From Cyclina sinensis (lineage: Eukaryota; Mollusca; Bivalvia; Venerida; Veneridae): a stretch of 64,000 bases of DNA. The position numbers and the translations under genes were made by a program. Below, piece after piece: positions 12,101 to 24,100 of the stretch. The stretch lies in the NCBI GenBank assembly GCA_012932295.1, contig JAAONU010000004.1, positions 8,928,630 to 8,992,629 of the forward strand. Direction: 5' to 3'. The notes under the pieces are model-generated. The model was not told the DNA's origin. It made no database searches and was given only the letters and a program-made list of their open reading frames with translations. Numbering within the stretch: position 1 is the stretch's first letter; each line of letters starts with the position of its first letter.

Positions 12101-15100
12101 CATGCAGCACAAATTTGAACGAGATTTCTATGCTTTAGTGACCATGCTATCTACACATGAATGACCATTGTAAAAAATATACATGATGATTGCCTATAAA
12201 GAGTAGGTTTCCCATATCATAACAAAATAACATAATATCCCCCACTTTTTGTGAACAGTATAAATATTGTATGTAATCCTGGTTACACTGCTAACTCTAT
12301 CATCACGGTTGTACTATATTGTATGTAATCCTGGTTACCCTGCTACCTCTATCATCCTGGTTGTACTATATTGTATGTAATCCTGGTTACACTGCTACCT
12401 CTATCATCATGGTTGTACTATATTGTATGTAATCCTGGTTACACTGCTAACTCTATCATCACGGTTGTACTATATTGTATGTAATCCTGGTTACCCTGCT
12501 ACCTCTATCATCCTGGTTGTACTATATTGTGTGTAATCCTGGTTACACTGCTAACTCTATCATCATGATTGTACTATATTGTATGTAATCCTGGTTACAC
12601 TGCTACCTCTATCATCCTGGTTGTACTATATTGTATGTAATCCTGGTTACCCTGCTACCTCTATCATCCTGGTTGTACTATATTGTGTGTAATCCTGGTT
12701 ACACTGCTAACTCTATCATCATGATTGTACTATATTGTATGTAATCCTGGTTACACTGCTACCTATATCATCATGGTTGTACTATGTTGTATGTAATCCT
12801 GGTTACACTGCTAACTCTATCATCATGGTTGTACTATATTGTATGTAATCCTGGTTACACTGCTATCTCTATCGTCATGGTTGTACTACATTGTATGTAA
12901 TCCTGGTTACACTGCTACCTCTGTCATCATGGTTGTACTACATTGTATGTAATCCTGGTTACACTGCTAACTCTGTCATCATGGTTGTACTACATTGTAT
13001 GTAATCCTGGTTACACTGCTACCTCTGTCATCATGGTTGTACTATATTGTATGTAATCCTGGTTACACTGCTACCTCTGTCATCATGGTTGTACTATATT
13101 GTATGTAATCCTGGTTACACTGCTAACTCTGTCACCATGATTGTACTACATTGTATGTAATCCTGGTTACACTGCTAACTCTGTCATCATGGTTGTACTA
13201 CATTGTACGTAATCCTGGTTACACTGCTACCTCTGTCATCATGGTTGTACTATATTGTACGTAATCCTGGTTACACTGCTACCTCTGTCATCATGGTTGT
13301 ACTATATTGTATGTAATCCTGGTTACACTGCTACATCTGTCATGGTAAAACTGTAAACTAAGTTTAACTTACATGTTAGAAAAAATTAGGTTGTTTGGCT
13401 GTATAATCTTATTGCTGTATAACAGACTGTATAGGATGTAGTCCAGTGGTAACGCACTGGACTGGTAAACCAGGGGTCCCAAGGTTTCATCCCCTGCTCC
13501 TCCACTAACATTACTAATAGTCTTTTGGATGAGACTTTAAACTGAGGTCCCATGTATCAGTGCTATACATTGAGCATGCAAAAGAACCAGGGGTGTCTCT
13601 GGAATGGGATGCTTTCTGTATCTTGCAATTCCCACAACATAAAATAACTAATCTCTTCAGGGGGCGTCGGTCATATGGGCAACCAGTACTGACGATAAAT
13701 AAGCTCAAATATATAGATAGACTGACCATTATTTTTTCATTAAGTACATTAGTGTCATTTGAGGGAAATAGGGCCATCATGACCCACTTTTTTGTTGTAT
13801 GCATCTTTGGTTCCTAACCAATAGTACTTAAATGTATTTTACAGTACAGTAGTTATCATATTGGGATATTTTTCATCCTATTTTAACTGTATCTTATTTT
13901 CACAGTATTCTGTTTACAGAGGCTCAGTTGGAATAATAAGGGTGCTGCATGTAGCTGATCTGGATTTGCTGAAGAAAATCTTTGTTAAAGAGCATGTGAA
14001 GTTTCAAAACAGATTTGTAAGTGGTGTTCTTTCATTGTCAAACATTATAGGCTAAAGCAGCATTCAGCTGTCCTTCAACTAGAAATGAAAAAATATCCAC
14101 TGTAAAGTAGAAAAATATGTCTTATCAAACATTTTATCTTGTGATAATTCTGTGCTGAAATGATTTTTTTTGGTGATTTTTTGCATTTTTTGTGAAAATA
14201 CAAGTACGGGCTACTATAAAGCTAACAGAAATTGTAAGAGTTATCCGAATCAAGTATATATCCAAAACATAAGTATATCATTATGTTTCTGCACACTTTA
14301 TGAATAGCTTGTGTCAGTCAACACAAATTAACAGTTGGATCAGTTTGTTTGTTCACAGCAGACCACTCTCAGTTGACACATATACACAGGATGGTGTATG
14401 ATCATGCGCAGTACATATATCTTCTATGTTTATGGGTTTTTTTTTCATGATTAAAAACAAGCTAAAAAATTAAATTTGAAACATACTTATTTATGACTGA
14501 GCAAATTTACCTTTTCTTTGCCGTTTGCAGGTAATTTCATCCCAGTGAACTTAAGTGTTTTCACAGTAGACTAATTTGAACAAGAATCTTAGAGGCAACA
14601 CCTTCGAAATTTGTCTTGTCTGTAAGAGCTTTTTGTGCTTACCTTAAAAATCAAGAGCCTCTCTTGAACCTTACCTGTCTTACCATAATTTTTAAGATAA
14701 CCAAAAGGTTTTGGAGAGCTCCCTATGTTTGATATAATCTTTTTGTGAAGTTAAAATGTCACAGAATTGAGGTAAGGTCTAAGATAAGGGACTAAAGGTT
14801 CGTAAAGGTATATACATGTATTTTCTTTGTATTAAGATAGATGCACACAACTGGTTTCCTGTAAGTTTAAGTTAAATTCTTTGAAGTTACAGATAAGGTT
14901 CATTGCTTTGGTTTTTGGTTTTGTTAGTTTGAAAAGAGTTCCAAGTAAAGCCAGTAAGTATGATTTTATGTTTTATAAACAGACAATGGATAACTTAGAC
15001 ACTTGGCCAATGAACAAGACATTACTTTCCTTGAAAGATGAACAGTGGAAGAGGGTCAGAAGCATTGTAACGCCAACCTACAGTGCAAGTAAACTGAAAA

Positions 15101-18100
15101 AGGTAAACTCTTCAAGTTGCATTATTTATTTTTATGGTAAACTACAGTCAGCTCTTGATATCTCAAATTTGGATGGACTGAGTAAATTAATTTGACTAAG
15201 CCAGAATTTGACATGTCTGGAGCTGGTATACCTAACGACGTTTTGTGTTTTATATGTTTATTATCCCGTACAACGCTCATAAAATGTAATTCAAGTGATT
15301 AAAAAAGCATTCCCATGTCTGGAATGTAGAGTACTACCCAGCGTATATTCTACCAGTGTGTAGAAGTATACATGTGAAAAGCAGTTTTCAGTACTAAACA
15401 TTTGTTAAAATGAAAGAATTTATCATGCAGATAATGTACTCACATAATGACATTTAAAATTGATGAAGTGAATTTCAGTCAAAACCAATGGTTTCATTAA
15501 ATCAAAATAAATTTCTTAACATTAACATACCTATAAGTGTCTATTAAGATTCTTATTCACGTGGAATTTGGAAAGTTGCCATCAACAAACAGTTGTGGAC
15601 ACAGATAATTTGTTCGATCAGTTCTTACTTGAGGTACCTATTAGTGACAGTTAACATGCTAATTAAAATGTGATTTATAAAGTTGCAGTCGACTAATAAT
15701 TGTTGTCATGCTTAATTAGTCTGATCAGTTCTCACCTCAAAGTAGCCAGGAACAATTGGAATCAGTAAATTTTCAAACTTCAACTTACTGAATGGAAAAA
15801 TACATAGGAAAATATACCATGGGACCGAAAAATGGGATCGACATGGCCGAAGTTTGCACAGGTTGAATTCGGCTTAATAGGAATTAAATAATATACATGA
15901 AGAAGGTTTATTGATGGGACCTGAAAATTAATTTGACTCTGCCAGAAATTTGACTGAAGCAATTTTGACATGTCACTGAAAATGAAAAGCCAGACATCAG
16001 GGCTCATCCTGGAGGGCGATTCAGGCGAAAACTTTGCCTTGTGCACTCTCATTTCGCTCTTCCTAAAGATCAAAGAGAAATCAACTTTGCCGCAAAAAGT
16101 TATAACTCCAAACTAACAAAGCGCTGCTAATTACTCGGCGATGTGAAGTAGAGAGTCGGTATCTGCCCATATGTGGAGCTATAATTATCATTGGCCAATC
16201 AGAACGTAGCTTTTACAGGTGCACGTATCGATAGACCGCCAACAAGGGATTAAGGGATAATTATACATTATCTGTGTAAGATTAAATAAACATGTGCTGT
16301 ATTTGCTAATTGATGTAAACAATGTACTGTACTGTCGGTGTTTGACCTGAGTAAAGACAGGCTGTGATGGAGTTTTCACGACTATCAAAAAAAATGTAAG
16401 TCATTTAAAATCAATTATATATCAATTATATTAATGAACAGTAACTGGATTGAAAAGTGAATCATAATCTTGATTGATTTCAATCTGTAGACATCAAGTT
16501 TTAACTTATACAAAGTTATGTAGTTAAGCTCAAGTCATGGTTACAGGGCCAAATGCCCTAACCTTCTAGTAAAAGAAAACATGAGGAACCATCTGATGTT
16601 GTGAGCTCTCCTCAGTGAAAATTTAAAAAAGCAAATTCTCAGAAATCTTATGATTGGTATGTTGTGGACAGTGAGGGTGTTTGGCATTGCTCTCTCTGTA
16701 GAAATGCTAAATTCAACTAGGCTTATGCACGTGGGCACGAGGTCCCAGCAAAAACTACAAATCCTGATCGTCATGCTACATGTAAGTTATATAGGATAGA
16801 ACTGATTTGTTTAAGAACAAAATAGTCAGGAATAAAACGATTTTAAAATTTTCTTTTATGTTAAAAAACAAAAACAATAAAGATAATGCAACGCAACACA
16901 GCACATTCACAGGATAGTCTCACTTCTCCCTAATTTTGGCCGAGGGAGAAGTCACTTCTCCCTAAAACTTTACCCCAGGATGAGCCCTGGACATTTATCA
17001 ATTAAAATTTCATTTTGCAGCATTATTACTTCCCTTTAGCCACCCATGTTCAATTTTGTCATTAAGGTATAGGTGCTCTGAGGAGGTTTATTATAAGATA
17101 GAATTTTGAGGAAAGAACAGTGAATTATAACTTTCTAGAGCTGACAAAGTTAATGTTTTGTTGCTGAAAAATGATCATTTTTCAGAGGATCTTTTTCTTT
17201 TGAAGATGTATTAGAGAATTGCAGCTTTGGGAAAGAAATCATCTGTTTCTATAGTTGGCTGCATATTTCATTAGTTGGTTGCATATTTCATAAGTTGGCG
17301 GCATATTTCAGAAGTTGGTTGCATATTTTGTTGCTGGTTGCATATTTCATTAGTTGGCTGCATATTTCAGAAGTTGGTTGCATATTTCAGTACCGGTAGT
17401 TGGATGTATATTTCAGTAGTTGGTTGCACATGTTTTAGTTGATTGCATATTTCTTTAGTTGACTGCATATTTCATTAGTTGACTGCATATTTAAGTAGTT
17501 GGCTGAATATTTCATTTGTTGGTTGCATATTTCATTAGTTGTTTGCATATTTCATTAGTTAGATGCATTTTTCATTAGTTGGCTGCATATTTCATTAGTT
17601 GGCTGCATATTTAAGTAGTTGGCTGCATATTTAAGTAGTTGGCTGCATATTTCATTAGTTGGCTGCATATTTAAGTAGTTGGCTGCATATTTAAGTAGTT
17701 GGCTGCATATTTCATTAGTTGGCTGCATATTTAAGTAGTTGGCTGCATATTTAAGTAGTTGGCTGCATATTTCATTAGTTGGCTGCATATTTAAGTAGTT
17801 GGCTGCATATTTAAGTAGTTGGCAAAAGGAAGTTGTAAGTTGGTTTATTCTCGAATCAGCTTGTCCATCTATCTGCCTGTCAGGTTTTGTCTGTCCGGGG
17901 TATAACTCGAAAAGTATTGGAGGTATCAACTTGAAACTTCATGGATAAATAGATCTTATTAAGTAGAAGGGCAGTGCCCAAGAATATAACTTCCTTTAAT
18001 ATTAATTTGGAATTATTGCCCTTTGAAATTGTTCATACTTAATTTTTAACTGGGGCATAATTTAAAAATTATTGGAGTAATCAACTTGAAACTTTATAGA

Positions 18101-21100
18101 TAAATGGATCTCATAAAGGTGAAATGCAATGCCTAAGAAATATAACTCGTTTTTGCATAGTTTTGTAATTATTGCCCTTTGAAGTTTTTCATTTGTAATT
18201 TAGAAAAATAGATCTTATTAAGGAGAAGGGCAGTGCCTAAGTACCATAAGTCTTTTGAATTATTGCCCTTTGAAATTTTTCATATTTAATTTTTGTCAAG
18301 GGCATAACTTAGAAAAGTATCGGAGATATCAACTTGAAACTTCATTGATAAATAGATCTCATTGAGGAGAAGTGCAGTGTTTTAGAACCTTAACCCTCTT
18401 TTGCATGACTTTGGAGTGATTGCCCTTTGTAATTTTTATGCCCCCACTCTGGGGGGGCATTTAGATTTGCCTTTGTCCGTCTGTCAGTCCGTCCGTCCGT
18501 CCATCCATCCGTCCCTAAAAGTTGTGTTGCCAGAAGCTCCCAAAGGGCTGGAGCTAGAGTCAAGAAACTTTATAGGAATGTTGATCAGCATGTGAAGTTG
18601 TGCACCTGGGGTTTCCCGTAAAAGATTTGTTTGGAACTGTTAAAGTTATGGCCCCTTACTTAGTCAAAAATAGTAATTTTCAACTTGTGTCGCCAGTACC
18701 TGCAAAAGGGCTGCACCTACAGTCAAGAAACTTTACAGGAATGTTGATCAGCATGTGAAGTTGTGCACATGGGGTTTACTGTATAGATTTATTCTTTATT
18801 GTGGAGACAGTATTTTGAGTCTTCACACCACAACAGGTTTCTAATAGTTGTCATTTTGTTAAACCAATCTTATTAATGATTCAGCGTGTATGACTATCTC
18901 GTGGCCATATTGCTAGCTATATTTTAGCCTCTGTGACCTTTAACCTAATCTAATAATTTGAAAAAGCTTTAAAAAAGCTTGCTTCATGCCAAATTTTAAA
19001 ATTCTAGGCCTTGTGGTTTCAGACAAGAAGATTTTTAAAGATTTTCTTCTATACTGCTATTTAAACCTTGTGACCCCTCAGGCAGTAGTGACCCCAGGGA
19101 CATTTTTATGCCCCCACTCTGGGGCTGAGTGAGGGCATCTGTGTCCTATGAACACATTTCTAGTTTATACTTATTTTTTCTTTAGGGCAACTCTAAAAGT
19201 ATTGGAGATATCAACTTGAAACTTCATAGATAAATAGATCTTATTAAGGAGAAGGGCAGTGCCAAAGAATATAACTTTGTTTTATACACAATTTTGGAGT
19301 TACTGTCCTTGTAATTTTACATACCATTTTTAGTCGGCACATGTTCCCATATATCAATACCCTTCTAACACATAGTTGGCTGTATATTTCAGTTGTTTGT
19401 TGCATATTTCAGTAGTACTTGGCTGTATACAAGGGATGATCTGAAATTACATAGTTGCTTAAACAGAGGTGGTTAAAATTTACTAATTCTTATACTGAAA
19501 TAAATCAGAACATTTATTAAATCAGTTTGTTTAAGAAAATATATATTTACTAAATAACGCAAGTTTGCCAGACAGTTTTATAACCATGGTAACGGGTATG
19601 TGGTGCACACTCTTTTTGTGATACATGTTAAGTTGTATGTGTTAATAAAACAAAATGTACATGTGTGAAAATTGTCAAACTTAAGCACATTACAGCTCAG
19701 TGTACACATGACATTATGTGAAAGTTTGACATCATTTGAATGTTGTGATTTAAAAAGAACAACACATAAACAATAATGGCCATTTTATTTTGAGTGTATT
19801 TATTAAAGCATTATTATTTTTTCATCATATTTTGTAAGAATATGACTGACATATTCCCATTCATGGTGATGTTATTTTATACACAATACCTTGCATTATA
19901 TAACAGTTACAGCAAATGTCTATGTTATTTTAAATCATCCCTTGTATTTAAGCAGGTTGTTGCATATTTCTGTACTTGGCTGTATTTTTCAGTAGTTGGC
20001 TGTATATTCCTGTAGTTGGCTGTAGGTTTCATTGGTTGGTTGCATATTTCTGTAGTTAGCTGCATATTTCAGTAGTTGGCTGCATATTTCAGTACTTGGC
20101 TGTATATTTCAGTAGTTGGTTGCATATTTCAGTAGTTGGCTGTATATTTCTGTTCTTGGCTGTATATTTCAGTAGTGGGCTGTATATTTCAATAGAGATG
20201 TGGTTAACCCTGAACATGCTGAAATCTTTTAATGGATTTTGCCCAGCTTTGAATTTGGAACAGTCCATTCAAAGTTTAAGGGATTTCAATATCAAAATAC
20301 AAAAATGGAGCTACCAACAGTATAGAGCCTGGTCAGACTGCACGGATGTGCAGGCTGGCCTGGCTCTATACTGGTGGCAAAGGTTAATCACTTTCGGTTC
20401 CAGCAGGTTAAGGGTTAATGCAGGTGAGTTGAAGGTAATTAATTTTAAAAGTTTTTTGTTTGATTCTGCTGTAATACAGTATGTTTTAATGATCTGTTTT
20501 AGATGACAAAGGAGATAAACTATTGTGCAGAACTTCTCACTGCTGGCTTAACAGAGAAGGCCAGGTCATGTGTGGCAGCTGATAGCAGGAAGTATAAAGA
20601 AAATTATTAAGCAGCCATGCCATTTTTCTGTACATGTATTTAGCATCAATGCACTATGCTCAAGAACTTTTTGTATGATAATGGGGGATTGTGCAAGTTA
20701 CAGAAAGTGTCCCTTTTTAAACAGACACACAGTTCTTGTTCATACATTGTGTGCATGCCACAAACACTAAAATTTTGCAGTTTACAGTTATTGGGACCAA
20801 CCAGGCACAATTTGCCATACATATTTCAGTTATTGTAATGATCAGCTAAACTTTTTGTTTTTCATAACCTGTAAAATGCACACATAACCACATGACTGGA
20901 CTGATGCAAAGTTCATTGTTTTGAGTCTATGAGTACTTTTTGCTATGGGATTAGGAGTCACTTCTGGAATAAAAATTTGGCCAAGTCTATTCCCCTGGCA
21001 GCAGTCTCATGCAACCTGTCAGAATCTGGCTAGCTGGGAATCTGCTTGCTATCTAAGTCCCATATTGGCCTGCTGCTTGTCATTGAGGGAAGCATTGATC

Positions 21101-24100
21101 AGTTCATAATTAATGATTTTCTGCCTTATTTCGTTAGACTGTCTGGAAAGTTTATTAAGTATTTGATTGGAGTAACTTATAACTGACATTTTTTATGCCC
21201 CCACAAAGTGGGAGCATATAGCGTTGCACTTGTCCGTCAGTCTGTATGACCGTACGATAATACGACCGTATGTCTGTACGTATGTCCCGAAATTTTATGA
21301 ACGCAACTCCTCTTAAACTGGATGGCAGATTTTGCTTAAACTTTCAGGGATGAACAACCTGAATGTGTAGATGATAGTAAAGGAAGGAATTTTTGCTTCA
21401 ACCAAATTTAACGGAATTATGGCCCTTTGTTGATTGTACGTCTGTACATACGTCCCGAAATTTTGTGAACGCAACTCCTCTTAAACCGGATGGCAGATTT
21501 TGCTTAAACTTTCAGGGATGAACAACCTCAATGTGTAGATGATAGTAAAGGAAGGAATTTTTGCTTCGACCAAATTTAACGGAATTATGGCCCTTTGTTG
21601 ATTTTTTCACTATATACCATGTAGCCAAATAAATTTGTGAACACAACTCCCCATAAACCGGATGGCGGATTTTGCTTAAACTTTCAGGAATGAACAACCT
21701 TAATGTGTAGATGATAGTAAAGGAAGGAATTTTTGCTGCGACCAAATTTAACGGAATTATGGCCCTTTGTTGATTTTTTCACTATATACCATAAAGTGAA
21801 ATAAATTTGTGAATGCAACTCCTCATAAAACGGATGGCAGATTTTGCTTAAACTTTCAGGGATGAACAACCTTAATGTGTAGATGATTGTAAAGGAAGGG
21901 TAATGTTTTTTACGGGACCTGACACACCTGGGGTTTCTATACTTTTATCTGTAGTTAACTTTGATGTGTAACATTTTTTAAATTTTACCTGCTTACTTTA
22001 ATATCAGCAACATGTAATTACTTGTGTGTCTCTTTCTTCGTCTTCGCTAATGTGAGTCCTCATAGTACATAAATATTTACAACATTTTTATGTCGACTAT
22101 TCAAAGAATAAGGAGGTCTATTGTACTTGCGGCGTGGCTATCGGGTTAAAGTTTTAGGGCAAGCTTCTCATTTTCACTATTTCTTCCCTTTCTACTGCAG
22201 ATATTTGGTTCAAACTTGGCCGTAGACTGTGTAATTCCATCAAGGCCCATAACTCTGTTAAGCATTTTTATTAGTTATTCCCCTTTTAAGACTTTGAAAA
22301 ATCTTTAATTTCAGGCTTTTATTATACCTTCAAGCACTAAGAATAGTCAAGCATGCTGTCCATCCGACAGCCCTTGTTTCAGTATAAAATATCTAATTTT
22401 GAGATAAAAGGACAGCATTAATAATATACAAAACACCTCAGTTCATTTGCAACTACAGAAAAAAATTGTTCCCCACCTAAATCTTACATACAGAATATAC
22501 ATGCTCTTGTTTATGAGCACTTATGCATAGTGGGGGCATCCGTGTCCTATGGACACAGTTCTAGTTTTTAGCTCACCTGAGCTGGCTCAGGGTGAGCTAT
22601 TAGGATCGATGAATGTCCGTCGTCCGTCGTCCGTTCACATTTAGTTCGTTAACACTCTACTGGTCACATTTTTGCTCCAATTGTCTCGAAACTTGGTCAG
22701 GATGTTTTTCCCAGTAAATACTCGGACAAGTTCGAATATGGGTCATATGGGATCAAAAACTAGGTCACGGAGCCCAAAAATAGAAAAATCTTGTTAACAC
22801 TCTACAGGTAATGTTTTTAGCCCAAATAATCTGGAAATTTGTCAGAAAGGTTGCTTCAATGATTTCTAGCTCAAATTCAAATATGGGTCATCTGGGGTCA
22901 AAAACTAGGTCACAGAGCCCAAAAATAGAACATTCTTGTTAACACTCTAGAGGCTATATTTTCAGCCAAAATAATCTGGAAATTTGTCAGAAAGGTTGTT
23001 TCCATGATTTCTAGCTCGAGTTCGAATATGGGTCATCTGGGGTCAAAAACTAGGTCACAGAGCCCAAATATGGAAAAACCTTGTTAACACTTTAGAGGTA
23101 ACATTTTCAGCCCAAATATCCTTGTAATATGTCAGAAAGGTTATTTGGATGATTTCTACCCCAGGTTCGAATATGGGTCATCTGGGATCTAAAACTAGGT
23201 CACTGAGACGAAATATGGAAAAACCTTTTTATCACTCTAGAGGTAACATTTTCAGCCAAAATATCCTGGAAATATGTCAGAAAGGTTGTTTTGATGATTT
23301 CTAGCTCAAATTTGAATATGGGTCATGTGGGGTCAAAAACTAGGTCACACAGCCCAAATATGGTAAAACCTTGTTAACACTCTAGAGGTAACATTTTTAA
23401 CCCAAATTTCCTGAAAAACTGTCAGAAAGCTTGTTAAGATGATTTTTAGCTCAAGTTGGAATATGGGTCATGTGGGGTCCAAAACTAGGTCACACAGCCT
23501 GTATATGGAAAAACCTTGTTAACACTCTAGAGGTAACATTTTCAGCCCAAATATCCTGGAAATATGTCAGATAGGTTGTTTCGATGATTTCTAGGTCAAG
23601 TTCGAATATGGGTCATCTGGGGTCAAAAACTAGGTCACACAGCCTGAATATGGAAAAATCTTGTTAACACTCTAGAGGTAACATTTTCAGCCCAAATATC
23701 CTGGAAATATGTCAGAAAGGTTGTATCGATGATTTCTAGCCCAAGTTCGAATATGGGTCATCTGGGGTCAAAAACTAGGTCACAGAGCTTAAATTTGGAA
23801 AAACCTTGTTTACACTCTACAGGTAACATTTTCAGCCCAAATATTCTGGAAATATGTCAGAAAGGTTATTTCGATGGTTTCTAGGTCAAGTTCGAATATG
23901 GGTCATCTGGAGTAAAAAACAAGGTCACAGAGCCCAAAAATAGAAATATCTTGTTATGGCTCTAGAGGCTACTGTTTCAGTCCAAATATCCTGGCAGTTT
24001 GTCAGAAAGCTTGTGTGGTTGTTCACATTATTAGATTAGGTTAAAGGTCACGGAGGCTAAAAATAGTTTTATCTACTGTACCTCATAAAACCTTCATTTA

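Noticed and set aside
8676..13345. Regularly spaced repeats, considered as a CRISPR-like array
   Set aside because: There are no unique spacers of constant length; the units are contiguous satellite monomers in a eukaryotic intron.
13434..13510. Possible tRNA gene
   Set aside because: A and B boxes are present but the arms do not pair into a proper cloverleaf, and SINE body sequence follows directly.
17555..17929. Minus-strand ORF of 124 codons with repeated NYLNMQP
   Set aside because: It is a translation of the 20-bp minisatellite, open only because the 60-bp period is divisible by three.
20096..20506. Plus-strand ORF of 136 codons
   Set aside because: It runs through the minisatellite and the MITE into the acceptor of exon 6; no domain and no splice support.
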